Part shown: positions 25,738-38,156 of the stretch, in pieces | How the letters are laid out: each line of letters opens with the position of its first letter | Numbering within the stretch: position 1 is the first letter of the stretch | DNA from: Apus apus | Taxonomy: Eukaryota > Chordata > Aves > Apodiformes > Apodidae | Reading direction: 5' to 3' | Assembly (NCBI RefSeq): GCF_020740795.1 | Contig: NC_067285.1 | Coordinates: 111,563,652-111,627,651 of the forward strand | Length of the DNA: 64,000 bases | Notes under the pieces: model-generated | Told to the model about the DNA's origin: nothing | Database searches by the model: none | Seen by the model: the letters and a program-made list of their open reading frames with translations, nothing else | Position numbers and translations under genes: made by a program

Positions 25738-26735
25738 AATCACAGAATAGTAAAGGTTGGAAGTGACCTTAAAGACCATCAGGTTCCAACCTCCCTGCTA
25801 TGAGCAGGGACACCTCCCACAAGATCAGGTTGCACAGGCCTCATCCTGCTGCCAGCTCCCTTAGGACTCGTGGGTGAATCCTATCAGGTCCCATAGATTT
25901 ATGCACCTTTAGGTTCTTTAGATGATCATGAAACTGCTCTACATCTACAGTGGGCGTTAATTCATTCTCTCAGTCCTTGCTTTCACCTTCTGTGGCCTTT
26001 GTGTTGAGATCGGAGCACATGCCAGAGAAGACCGAAGCAAAGAAGTCATTGAGGACTTCAAAGCCTTCTCAATATCCTGTGTTGCTACCTTGCCCATTTC
26101 CTTCAGGAGAGGGCCTACACTCTCCTTGCATTTCCTTTTCTCCCCAACATACCTAAAGAAGCTTTTCTTATTGTTCTTAACATCCCTGGTAAGATTTAAT
26201 TCTAGCAGGGATTTGGCTCTCCTAACCTGATTCCTAGCTGCTCAGACAACCTCTTTTTAGTCCTCCCAGGACACCTTCCCTAGCTTCCACTCCCTGTATG
26301 CTTCCTTCTTCAGTTTGAGCTTTCCTAGGAGCTGCTTACTCATCCATGCAGGCCTCTTAGAGTTTCTACTTGACTTCCTCTTAGTTGGGATGTAACGCTC
26401 TTGGGCCTGGAGAAGGTGATCCTTAAATATCAGCCAGCTTCCATGGGCCCCTCTACCCTCCAGGATGTTATCCCAAGACACTCTCTTGAGCAGATCCCTG
26501 AAGAGGCTGAAATTTGCCCTTTCAAAGTCAAGGGCAGCAAGCTTGCTGTGAGCCCTCCTTGCTGCCCTAAGGATCTTGAACTCCACTATTTCGTGGTCAC
26601 TACAACCTAGGCTGCCCTTGAGCTTAACATCTCCCACCAGCCCTTCCTCATTGGTGAGGACAAGATCCAGCACAGCACCTCTCCTTGCTGGTTCCTCGAG
26701 TACTTGGAAAAGAAAGTTATCATCCTTGCATTCCA
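25738..26735 (-). mobile_element. CR1 LINE with 3' end joined to internal ORF2
   Basis: Minus strand. Positions 25738-25847 are a CR1 3' end (octamer zone, then the TATGAGCAGGG variant 3' UTR). At about 25848 the sequence jumps to internal ORF2: a degraded start of the reverse transcriptase domain (relics of MGPDEIHPRVLREL-like and GNKKGFFRY-like text), then a well-preserved linker between endonuclease and RT. The linker is open over about 160 codons, with landmarks RRGAVLDLVLTNEEGLVGDV, KLKGSLGCSDHEIVEFKILR, LIFKDHLLQAQERYIPTKRK and RPAWMSKQLLGKL. Most of the RT domain and the ORF2 C-terminus, about 2 kb, are absent. It is the only fragment here reaching the endonuclease/RT linker. Confidence 0.9.
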
Positions 26736-26872
26736 GGAACCAAAAAAATGCATATTTTTTCTTTCTCTTCAACTTGGGATTTTCAGTTTCCCTAGTGAGA
26801 CTGGAAAGGTTTTTTGAAGACTGACAAAGAAACAGGTTAGACTTGTTGATTTCCTCTGTGGTCAGGGTCAGC

Positions 26873-27600
26873 AGAACCCCAGGCACAAATCCAGGCTGGG
26901 GGAAGAATGGCTGGAGAGCAGTCCTGAGGAGAAGGACTTGGGGGTGGTAGTTGATGAGAAGCTGGACATGAGCCACCAGTGTGTGCTGGAGTCCAGAGAG
27001 CCAGTTGTGTCCTGGGCTGCATCCAAAAAAGTGTGGCCAGCAGGGCCAGGGAGGGGATTCTGCCCCTCTGCTCTGCTCTGGTGAGACCCAACCTGGAATA
27101 CTGTGTACAGCTCTGGAGCCCTCAGCACAAGAAAGATACAGACTTGTTGGAGAGGGTCCAGAGAAGGGCCACCAAGGTGATCCAAGGGCTGGAGCAGCTC
27201 TGCTATGAAGACAGGCTGAGAGAGTTGGGGTGTTCAGCCTGGAGAAGAGAAGGCTCCAGGGAGACGTTAGAGCACCTTCCAGTGCCTGAAGGGGCTCCAG
27301 GAAAGCTGGGGAGGGGCTTTTCATCAGAGAGGGCAGTAATAGGACAAGTGTAATGGTTTTAAACAGAGAGGGGAGATTTAGGTTAGATTTTAGGAAGAAA
27401 TTCTTCACTCTAAGCATGGTGAGGAACTGGAATGGGTTGCCCAGGGAGGTTGTTGATGCCCCATGCCTGGAGGTTTTTAAGACCAGGTTGGATGAGGTTT
27501 TGTGCAGCCTGATCTAGTGGTGGGGTTCCCTGTTCAAGGCAAGGGGGTTAGAACTTGATGATCTTTAAGGTCCCTTGCAACCTTAATGATTCTATGATTC
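26873..27600 (+). mobile_element. CR1 LINE fragment, head-to-head with the previous one
   Basis: This 730-bp plus-strand copy begins in ORF2 where the consensus reads [20 protein letters not shown] (GACTTGGGGGTGGTAGTTGATGAG region). It passes the relics [20 protein letters not shown] and [19 protein letters not shown], has frameshifts, and ends with a 3' UTR and ATGATTCTATGATTC at 27600. It is separated by about 135 bp from the minus-strand copy on its left. Confidence 0.95.
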
Positions 27601-30160
27601 TTTACCAACACTAAAACAAGAAGTAACATCTTGCATAAATACAGAAAAAACTGCAAATTATTATGAAATTAATTAACAATTTACTAGTATTTGCAGGCTA
27701 AAAGAAATGCAAGAAGTAAACAGGTGACAATGAAGTGCTTGTTCTTAAAAAAAAAAAAATTACCCAACATCAGATTAATTTTTCCACAGAACTTTTCTTT
27801 TTATACACAGTTTCCATTTTGATAGTGAATCTTTGATCAGTGTGTCTGAAAAAAATGATCTCTGTGAAGATTAAGAGAACAAAGGAACCCAGATAAACTT
27901 GAAAATATCAATGAGGTCATCAGGTAAATAAACTACTACAGGCACCTGAATAGAATACAAATAGGTTTCAAATAGGATTACAAGGGAAAGTGAAGTGGTT
28001 TAGAATCTAAACAAGACCCCATGGTGAAACTTTGAACTTACGTACCTTTTCAAACAAAATAATACATAAAATTAGCAAGAAATAGACAATACTAATCCAG
28101 GAATGAAAAAAATATGAAACTAGTCAATGCTCACTGTGGTATGAAATCTAGCACTTCAGCCAGTCATGGTATCATAGACAGAAAGCACAGCAAGGGCTTG
28201 AGAACCATCATTAAAAAAAAGAATACACGGTGACCTAAACAAAAACTTCAGTTTTAGTGATCTGATTCATTGTATCTATTTCTTCTAAAACACCTTTAAT
28301 TAACACTTCAGCCTGAGACGCCTTTTCTGTAAGCACCTCTGTGAAAATCCTTCATTAAGGGCTAACAAGGATGCACAGCATCTCCCTGGTTTTTCTGCTG
28401 GACCTCATGCTTTCTGCATCTACCTTCTCTGCCTCCCTTGTCTACTGGCTGCCAACTTGCTGGAACACTTCTTTTTTCCAAAGAATGTGAGAGAGATTAA
28501 TTATATGGCTTTCACATCTTGACCATTTTTGCAGAATTATTTTTGGCCCCTCTCATAATATTTCGGGCATTGGACACTCATGCAGTATACATCTAAAAAA
28601 AAAAATACATTTTCTTATCTAAAAATAGCTTTTTCTACTCTCCTGATTCCACATTGTCTTCATTTTCTGGTTTAATTAATATTATTCCTTTTTCTTACTG
28701 CCTTGATATATCTGAAGAACAAAAATACAAAATAAATTAATATTTTTTAGTGTTCTTTTTAATTGTCTTCTAAGCATGGCTGTCTTTATGTGCAGTTCCT
28801 TTAGGAGACTAAACACTATTAGAGCAAATCAGGCTATTTTCCCCACCTCCTACAAAACTTTGAACCAAATTTTCTATGATCAGATGTTTTCAATAGTAAT
28901 GATTCTAGTCCTATGCTCATTCAAAACCAAGGGTCTTACTCATCTGTGATCCCACCATTGAGCATTTCCTACTCAACTGCAGAACTTCAGTCCACAATAA
29001 TATAAATATATCACCTATTAAAAGAGCTAACTTGTTTATCTAACTGAATTCTAAGTTTTCTGGACAGTAAAGCACAACCTGACATCCCCTGTATAACTTG
29101 CACAGTGTCACTAGCCCACAGACTTAATTCCTGCCACCACTTGGAAAAAAAGGGGGTGAAGCATGGTGACCATTTCTTACTGAAAAAAACAAAAACAAAA
29201 AACAAACAAATTAAAAGCAAAACACACCAGTATAAATCTCACTACACAGAACTGCAGATCTTATCAAGCTCAGTGACCACAGGCATTGATGACAGGTTAA
29301 AATGTGTTTTCCACCTCTGCAAACTATGGGAACAGCATGGAGAATACATGGGGAAAAGCAACCTTGCTTTACATATAAAATGGTTGGGTTGAAGTCAGCA
29401 GCTGCTCCTGGAGTCACAGTTGGAAGCCCTCTAAAAACCAGCAGTTCTGCACAGCTTTGTTCAGGAAAAGAAGAGTGGGTGGCAAAGAGGAATACATGTA
29501 TGCCACTCTACAGATCTATTACATATCTACATCTTCAGTGCCACATGCCCTTCCACCTCCAAACAGGTCTGGTGGAACTATAAAATGTATCTAGGAGGTC
29601 TCCATGATCAGAAGCACTGAATGCTTTCCATACAAAGAGAGTCTGAACACACTTCAATCTTCAGTTTTCAATATAAATCACAGAGAAGAAATACAAGTAA
29701 AACTCATAGATCTCACAATACTTTTTATGATACAAGAACTCAAGTCTTTGGCCATTGGGTTTCTAAGTCTTGAGGCAGTTCTTCTTCGCTCAGGTTCATG
29801 GGACCAACTGCAGCAGGATGTTTCAGAAATAAAGGGAACACTAATGAGCAAAGTTACAAAACAATAACGCATCTGTCCTCAACTAAAATCTATTGTCCAG
29901 TTGCTGCCCTGACATTCAGGAACTCCACCAACAGCCTCTTACAGGCTAGGATGGAATAACCAGGGATGAATCAACTCATAAATTCCCTCTTTGTTTTCAA
30001 CTACCGTTACAAAAAGATACCAGAATTCATTAACTTTGCAATCATCATGTTTAATGTTTTCTGAGTTGCAAAAATATTTGTACAGTGTACACTTGGACTT
30101 ATTCAGACTTTGGCATTTCATATATGTCATTAGATCAACTCACTTTTTTGCTACAATCAC
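27601..30160. other. Unannotated AT-rich DNA
   Basis: No repeat or gene is recognised. A-runs occur at 27747-27759 and near 28593. Short frames at 29011-29872 overlap on both strands and are unsupported. Confidence 0.45.
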
Positions 30161-30372
30161 AAGATCACAGAATGGTTTGGGTTGAAAGGAATCTCAAAGA
30201 TCGTCTAGTCCCAACACCCCTGCATGGGTAGGGACACCTCCCACCAGCCCAGGCTGCTCCAAGCCCCATCCAACCTGCCCTTCAACACTGCCAGGGATGG
30301 GGCAGCCACAGCTTCTCTGGGCAACCTGGGCCAATGTCTCACCACTCTCATAGTGAAGAATTTCTTCCTAGT
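30161..30372 (-). mobile_element. CR1 LINE 3' end
   Basis: This minus-strand 210-bp fragment has GATCACAGAATGGTTTGGG, the CTGCATGGGTAGGGACACC block and the ORF2-end relic GAAGAATTTCTTCCTAG at its 5' truncation near 30372. Confidence 0.93.
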
Positions 30373-32169
30373 GAAGACAATTATATACTTGTTCTAACAC
30401 AACAGTCAAGGAGCTTTATGAAGGTTTTGGCACTCAGTTTACTTTCCAACTTTTCAGACATCCTAGTGTTTGTGGGTAGGTTTAGTAGCCAAAGCTCCTA
30501 AATTGAAGTCAATGTAAGCATCCCCAAAAATTATTCAAAACACATTGGGCAGATATTCCTACTCATAGTGAAGTTCTACTAAATCAAATTAATCCCAATA
30601 TTCAGAGATTAAAAAATCTGTAAAACTGCACTTCACAATTCTAATTAAAACTTTCCTAACTTGTACATCTGTTGAAAGGAAAAATATGCAGAGAAAATAA
30701 AAAAAACCCAAAACACAATAACAACAAGCTCCATGCTCTGCTTGACAAAGCTGGATTTCATTCACAAACGTATCAGGTTTTATTCTCAACAGAAGATGAC
30801 TCACTGCATGTTCACTCCCTTCAATCTTCAAACAATTTGTTAATATATGCAGGAAACACAGAGCTACAATAGTTTGCTTATAAAAAGGGAGGGTTTTTTA
30901 TAGGCTGAAAGCTTGCAAAAGATGGGAGATTTCTACTTGTGCAGAAAAGAGCATTTAGTATGCAGTAGAATATTTAGTAACAAAGATACTCTCATTGGGA
31001 TTTATCCATGTGTCACAGAATAACAGAGAAAAAATAATAATGCAAATGTATTTCTTTATGAAAGAGAAATTATCAAGCAAGTTTGGCCCAAATCAAGAGG
31101 GAAATATCAAACAATTCTTGATAGAGATTGGCTGGAATTACTGTTTCATTTATCTAAGAAACAAACAGAAATAAAGAAGCCATTTTTAGTCTGAATTTTG
31201 TAACAATAAACTACTCTTGGCCAAAATGTAATGGAGAAGGTGATAACACTGGAAACAGCAAAACCCAGAATTTATTCTCAGGCTCAGTCACAGTCTATTT
31301 TTGTTATTTGACAGGAAGCCATCCTAGCAGCCCCTAAATACTAAGAATGTCACAAATATTAGTTTTACTGTCCTTTTCACAGAAAATTCTTCAAAAGCTC
31401 ATGTTTCATATGTCTTCTTACTCAACATTTTCTCCCTTTAATGTTAGCTTTTTAAAACAGACAGGTATTTTAAACTGCCTTTCATGTTGTGTTTCCCAGT
31501 CGCATACAATAGCATCTCACCTCTTCCATCAGTCAGAATTCCTTCTGTTCATTTTTATTTCTTAATGCAGGTCAGAAAAACACCTCAATTACTTTTTGAC
31601 TCCCTGTGCTGTACATGGCAGAAACCTCTGAATTTCAAATCAAACAAAGGAAATGAAGACAATTGTAAGAAACAAGGCAGCTTCTCACAGTAACAGAAGA
31701 AACTTATCTAGAGATCTCTGTTTTTCTCAAAAGTACTCAGACAAAGCCCTATGATTTTACCTCCTCTGGGGAAGAAATAAACTCCAAAGTTCCCTTAAAT
31801 CAGGCCATGGGCTACAGCCTATAATTCCAAGCACAACTGTTACTCAAAACTATCTGTTTCCAACATCCACAAGCCTTCTCTTCAGACACTCCTACTAAAA
31901 GCAGTGAGACCATTTTTCAAACTGAAATACTACTTGAGTCTAACAGTAGCAGATAAGAAAGAGCAAATTAAAAATAAATAAGTAAAATGAACCAAACACC
32001 TTTGTAGGTCCTACTATCCTGTGATAACTGATGAGGCTACTCTTGTTTCTCTCAGATCTTTAACAAACTGAAAGTTTACTTGTGCTTCCACAATCTGAAG
32101 AAAATGACTTCTCAAATCCTGATTTGAGTGTCTTTGTGATCTGCTGGCTCATAGAGTTGGCAAAACCAA
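30373..32169. other. Unannotated AT-rich DNA
   Basis: Nothing recognised. The frames of 60-80 codons are AT-rich and unsupported. Confidence 0.45.
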
Positions 32170-33190
32170 CTCATAACTGGGACCATGGAACTGGCTGGGT
32201 GGTTGCACCAAAAGAGGGGACAGCAACAGCTCAATGTCCCGGTGGAGATCTGTGATGAGTGGTGTTCCCCAAGGGCTGGTACTTGGATTGGTGCTATGCA
32301 ACATCTTTGTCAGCAACATGGATAGTGGCACTGAGTGCAATCTCAGCAAGTTTGCTGAGGACAACAAAGTGTGTGGTGAGGTCAACATGCTGAAGGGAAG
32401 CGATGCCAATCAAAAAGGGCCTTGACAGGCTTGAGAGGTGGGCTCGTGCAAACTGCATGAAGTTCGACAAGACCAACTGCAAGATCCTGCACCTGGGTTG
32501 GTGCAATCCCAAGCACAAATACAGGCTGTGTGGAGAATGAAAACAGCCTTGAGCGAAATGACTTGGGGCTGATGGTGGATGAGTTAACATGAGCCGGCAC
32601 CGTGCGCTGGAGCCCACAAACCAACTGTGTCCTGGGCTGCATCAAAAGAAGAGTAGCCAGTAGGTCAAGGGAAATGATCATCCTCCTTTACTTGGCTTTC
32701 ATGCGACCCACCCTGAAGAAGGACATGGAGCTCATGGAGAATATCAAGAGAAGGGCCATGAAAATTATCAGAGAGCTGGAGTACCTACCCTAAGAGGACA
32801 GGCTGAGAGAATTGGGGCTGTTTAGCCTGGAGAGGAGAAGGCTCCCAGGAGATCTCATAGCAGCCTTCCAGTGCCTGAAGGGGCTACAGGGAAGCTGGGG
32901 AGCGGCTTTATACAAGGGCTTGGAGTGAGAGGACAAGAGCTAATGGATCAAAGCTGGAAAAGGGGAGATTTAAGTTAGACATTAGGAGGAAATTCTTTCC
33001 TGTGAGGGTGCTGAGACCCTGGCCCAGGTTGCCCACAGAAGCTGTGGCTGCCCCATCCCTGGAAGTGTTCAAGGCCAAGTTGGATGGGGCTCTGAGCAGC
33101 CTGGTCTAGTGGGAGGTGTCCCTACCCATGCAGGGGGGTTGGAATTAGATGATCTTTAAGGTCCATCCAACTCTAATCACACTATGATAT
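32170..33190 (+). mobile_element. CR1 LINE fragment with reverse transcriptase palm relic
   Basis: This roughly 1-kb plus-strand CR1 starts inside the RT domain at the NWL..CT segment. It encodes SMSRWRSVMSGVPQG, then the catalytic region SKFAEDNKV (from 32345), then the C-terminal parts (LERWARANCMKF-like, RREVASRSREMIILLYLAF, KKDMELMENIKRRAMKII). It ends with a 3' UTR around 33130-33190. The metal-binding box, usually F/YADD in CR1, reads FAED here, so an active-site Asp is changed to Glu. Several frameshifts (for example after 32425) also break the frame. The tail octamers are degraded to CACACTATGATATATGA. Confidence 0.93.
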
Positions 33191-33568
33191 ATGAATTACA
33201 AGCTTTTTCTCTAGGTAACCTCCACCATATTTTCTTGTGGGCTGGTTTTCTAGAGCTACTTGGAATACAGAGGGAAACAGATTCCAGCTGACTCTTCCCC
33301 AGCTCTTACTAAAAGTGTTTATCACCATATTCCATTCCAATGTCTACTGGTGCAAAATTTTTTTTCTACAAGATCTGTGTTTCCCCACATCAAAAGCCAC
33401 CTCAGCTACGGCAAGACGTGGTAGATGCAAGACAGGGAACTGGACATTTATGACTATTCTAAGTCCTAATAGCCTGAACCATTTACTTGATCTCCACAGA
33501 TTTACCAGAATCTGTAAAAGATTCTGGTAGCAAACCAAATAAAACCAAAACCCCTCAAAAAAATTACA
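33191..33568. other. Unannotated spacer between two CR1 copies
   Basis: This contains a perfect 10-bp inverted repeat at 33503-33529 and otherwise nothing recognisable. Confidence 0.5.
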
Positions 33569-34258
33569 CAATCACAGAATGTTTGGTGATGGAAGGGACC
33601 TCTGGAGATCATCAAGTCCAACTCCCCTGCCAGAGCAGGACCATCAGAGAATCTAGGGCAGGTCACAAAGAAAAGCATCCAGACGGGTCTTCAAAGTCTC
33701 CAGAGGAGACTCCACAACCTCTCTGGGCAACCTGGCCCAGGGCTCTGTCACCCTCACAGTAAAGAAGTTTTTCCACATGTTGAGGTGGAACTTCCTGTGC
33801 TCTAGTTTACACCCACTGACCCTCATTCTATCACATTGCCTCCTCCTTCTTGACACCGCCCTTCAGATATTTATAGACATTAATAAGATCCCCTCTCAGT
33901 CTTCTCCTCTCTAGACTAAACAGCCCCAGGTCTCTCAGCCTTTCCTCATCAAGCAGCTGTTCCAGTTCCTTAATCATCCTCGTAGCCTCCATTGGACTCT
34001 CTCAAGTAAACCTCTGTCCCTCTTGAACTAGGGAGCCCAGAACTGAACACAATACTCCAGGTGGGGTCTCATAGGGCAGAGTAGAGAGGGAGGAGAACCT
34101 TCCCCAACCTGCTGGACACACTCTTCTTATCGCACCCTGATACCATTGGCCTTCATCGCCACGAGGGCACATTGCTGCCCCATGGGTAACTTGTTGTCCA
34201 CCAGGACCCCAAGGTCCTTCTCCATGGAGCTGCTTTCTATCTGGTCAGCTCCTAATTG
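33569..34258 (-). mobile_element. CR1 LINE fragment, about 690 bp
   Basis: This minus-strand copy belongs to the GACCTCTGGAGATCATC subfamily. From the 3' end it shows octamer CAATCACAGAAT, CCTGCCAGAGCAGGACCATC, the ORF2 relic [20 protein letters not shown], the [21 protein letters not shown] region, SNVLFSSGLPSSRGTEVY-type degenerate text, and the part equivalent to [18 protein letters not shown] near 34140-34190. It ends near 34258. Confidence 0.94.
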
Positions 34259-37200
34259 TTTTTCTGTACTTCCCTCTTATATGGATCTTTGGCTAAGAGA
34301 AAATGATTGCTATTTTAAAACAACATATGTTTAAAATCAATCACAGGAGCTTACTAAGCCCAGCAAGATGACTCTCTCTTCCTTTTTTTTCCCCATTTAC
34401 CACTTGATTACCATGGAGAAGGTTAGCTCTCCTCCTTGGGTAGCTGCTACTGCCCGACCTCAAGATGCAAATTATTTTCCAGTGCTTAATGCAGCTAAGT
34501 CTGAGAGAACTGGTCACTTGAGCTGCAGGCTCCTGGGTAATGAAATTCCAAACCAAAGGGCTTTCATTATTCTCTCCCTTACCCCAGCCCTTGAGACAGA
34601 TGGCACACAACTCCTGATGAAGAAAGAGACCTACAGTGCTTGGGGAAAACTCAGGTTTTTGCCTTAAACCAGTTCAAACCATATAATAATTAAAAAAAAA
34701 TAAAAAAAATACTACTTAGCTTTTTCTGTTTCTTCACCTCTTGTACTTAAACGGAAGTAGAAATATGGGTTCTTTGATCACTAGAGAATGTTTATGAAAC
34801 TGCACAGAAATAATTCACAGTGCTGGAGTGCAACAGCAAAGCTGTTGGAAAACAACAATAAAGGAGACAGTGATTTAATTTCAAACATACCCCAGAAAAG
34901 TATATGGGGTTGCTACTAGAAAAAAGGAGAACCGTCATTGCTGACAAGACTGCTCCAACCTCCCCCTAATCTGGGGCACCAGTTTGGACAGGAGGGCTAT
35001 AACACCCAGGAGGCATGGATAAAAAGTGAAATTCTTTCTAGAGGACAGGCAGCTGTTGCTTAGAAACTGTTTAGTGACAGATCCTGCTGGTGTATCTAAA
35101 AAAAAATAAAATAAAAATAGGTCATTCTTGGCTCTAGGTAGGAGAAATCTTTATTGATATAAAATCCTCCATATCTGCTCTTTGTTTACTGTCTAGAGTT
35201 AACAATGCTTTAGGAAAGCTGTTTGGATGCTCGTTTTACCAATGATTGCACATTCCCAATGGCAGAATTACCAATTTTGAAATAACTCAGTGGCTCAATC
35301 GAGTGGATTCACAGCACAGGTCACCTGGGGAGCTTCAGGCATAGACTGAACTATCTTAGGAGAGGACTTGTATCAAAAGAGAAATTAAAAGAGTGGGGGG
35401 CAAAAGTGCAGTTAATCTTTTCATCCGTATCTCAGTTGTTGAGGGGAGGGAGGAGGGAAACCCCCCAGATATTAAGAAAAGAACACGGTAAAACCACTGG
35501 ACCAGGAAAAAATTCAGTTCTACTTTTAAAAGGTGTGATGAAACCCAAACTGCTACGAATAAAACGAGAAAGACCATAACACACGTCTCTGAGACTATGA
35601 GGGAAAAAAAGTTTGCCTTCATTCAGAGAAGATGGGAAAGAAAAATTATACCAATCCAGAGCCAGTTTTCTCCCCTGCATAAATTATCCATGCTTGAACA
35701 GTTTTTCCTCATATAAATAACTACATTTATAACAAGCCTCAAGTAAGAAGGCTCTTATATCATTATTCACTTAAAAAGCACTCCAAAAAATTCAGACAAA
35801 TCACTGCTTTCTAACTAAAAGAAAATAAAATGCACAGCTTGTGGTAATAAACAGCTTATTGTCATCATTCCAGAGAAAGTAATTTTTTTTCTCTTCACTT
35901 AAAAATAAATGTAGTAGGGGCTTGTTTTCTTATATCAAGCAAATCCCATGAAAAGCATACGAGGAGAGTAACTCCCACCACACAGCACCTAAGGTAGCAG
36001 AGGTCCAGAAGTGACAGTGATTGCCCCAAAAACCAAAGGTGGCATTTCAGAACCAGTGCCTCTGGTTCAAACTTCAGGGGCAGACCTCAAATGCAGTTAA
36101 CAAAGCACACGTTCTCTGTAGTGGCATCATGAGGTCCCCATACCATTCTTTAGGCAGGAAAAACAAGGATCACAACAGCATATGTAATTTAATCACTGGT
36201 GCTTAATTGAAAGGACAAACACGACCCTGTGTTCTGACACTGGGTGTGACAAAGAAGTTCTCTTAAGATGACTTGTGGAAGCCACAGGTGGAGTTAACAT
36301 GTAAGATACATGTTTGGGTTTCAGGGGTTATCACAATGTAAGCCAAGTTCAAAGCCTGTAAAAATTGTTTAACTCCTTCATTCAATGCATGGCTTCCCAC
36401 AGAAGGAAGCTGGCTAGTAGCAGAAGAACCTACTCTCCCACCCCAGAAACACAGACAAAAAAAAACAACAACAAAAAAGAAAAGCCTCTTAAGAACTACA
36501 ACTATTATTTATCCACAAATGAATCTCAAAGTATGCTTTTAATAAAAATAATCACACAGAGAACTTTAATTATTTACAAAACTAAAGATAATGTGGCTCA
36601 TTTCCCCAAGGTTCACAAAGCCACTCAGGAGGCTTCTGAAGCATGGAGGAGAGGCCGACCTGATTTTTATTCATGTATTTCTCTGCTTGTCTATATGGAA
36701 AACAGAATTCTTTTCTATTTAGCCCTCTGTCAGGTTTGTCAGGTTTTAAAATAGCTGTTAATGAAATCACAAGCCTTCATCACAAAAAGCAGCAACAAAA
36801 AGTGTGACAGAACAGCAAATATTGGACTGTAGCAACTGTGAGCAAATGTGTAGCAAAAAAAGCATCTCCTCACATTCAGTTGTCTTCAAATAAAACACAA
36901 GGAATAAGAAATTACCCATTACTGAGGCTTCACTGCAATGAGAAGCATTCATTAACAGTTTTCACACAAATACAGCTCTTAAAAACTACTTATTTTGGCA
37001 GAAGAACATAACTTAGCATAAAATAGTCCAGCAGTGGAACTGTTCATTATGTTAACATGCAAGATACCCAGAAATCACCCAAAGTACACATAATTTATAT
37101 ATATATTTTTAAAAAAGGTTGTCTAGTTTTTGTCTTTTTCACAGCATTCTACAAAATCAAATGTTTACACATTCTATTTTTTTTTTTTTTTTTTACTTCA

Positions 37201-37569
37201 AAATTACCAGCAACACATAATTTTCATTAAATTATTTAGAACTATATAGATACACATGTTCTGGACCAAAGTTCAGGATTGATAATAGACAAATACTTTC
37301 TTTAACAGAAGTAGCATGTGGTGGGTTCTCTGTTTTGTTTTACACTTTCAGATGAGAGGACCTCAATAAATATGGCTAAAAACCAACACACTCTTTAGTG
37401 TAAGGACTGCACATGGTGGTATCACTATTGTGACAGGAATCTAAGTGATTACAAACCATCAAATTAATCAATATTATTTAGTGGGTTTGAAAAATGAAAA
37501 TGCAATAGTTGTTCTTCACATTCCAAAATATCCTTGGAGAACCAAATCATTAAATCTTCCTCACAAAGT
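34259..37569. other. Unannotated AT-rich DNA
   Basis: No repeat or gene is recognised in 3.3 kb. There is an A/C-rich run at 36455-36485 and a T18 run at about 37175-37193. The 129-codon frame at 36365-36754 has no supporting signal. Confidence 0.4.
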
Positions 37570-38156
37570 GAGGAATAGTGTGGCCAGCAGGAGTAGGGAT
37601 GTGATTCTCTCCCTGTACACAGCACTGGTGAGACCTCACCTGGAGTCCTGTCTGCAGGTCTGGGCCCCTCACTGCAAGAAGGATCTTGAGGTGCTGGAGC
37701 AGGTCCAGAAGAGAGCAACGAGGCTGGTGAAGGGACTAGAGGGAAAGTCTTATAGGGAGAGGCTGAGGGAGCTGGGGTTGTTTAGCCTGGAGAAGAGGAG
37801 ACTCAGGGGGGACCTTCTCACTCTCTACAACCACCTGAAGGGAGGTTGCAGTCAGGTGGGGACTGGGCTCTTCTCCCAGGCAACCAGTCACAGGATGAGA
37901 GGGCCTGGCCTGAAGCTGCACCAGGAGAGGTTTAGGTTGGATATCAAGAAGCACTTCCTCATGGAAAGGGTGATCAGACACTGGAATAGACTACCCAGGG
38001 AAGTGGTGGAGTCACAATCCCTGGAGATACTTTAGGAAAGAACGGATGTGGCACTTAGTGCCATGGTCTGGCTGATGTGGTAGTGTTGGGTCATAGGCTG
38101 GACTTGATGATCTTAAAAGGTCTTTTCCAGCCTCAATAATTCTGTGATTCTGTGAT
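37570..38156 (+). mobile_element. CR1 LINE fragment with long open ORF2 C-terminus
   Basis: This plus-strand copy starts at [12 protein letters not shown] and keeps ORF2 open to a stop near 38033. Landmarks include [79 protein letters not shown] and [15 protein letters not shown]. The 3' UTR of this subfamily (GCCATGGTCTGGCTGATG ... GGCTGGACTTGATGATCTTA) ends in ATTCTGTGATTCTGTGAT at 38156. The open frame and typical tail suggest a fairly young copy, but it is 5'-truncated and cannot move. Confidence 0.96.

Noticed and set aside
25738..27600. Twin-priming explanation for the head-to-head CR1 pair
   Set aside because: Both fragments have their own 3' UTR and octamer end, so they are two insertions, unlike the 8451-8861 structure where one half has no 3' end.
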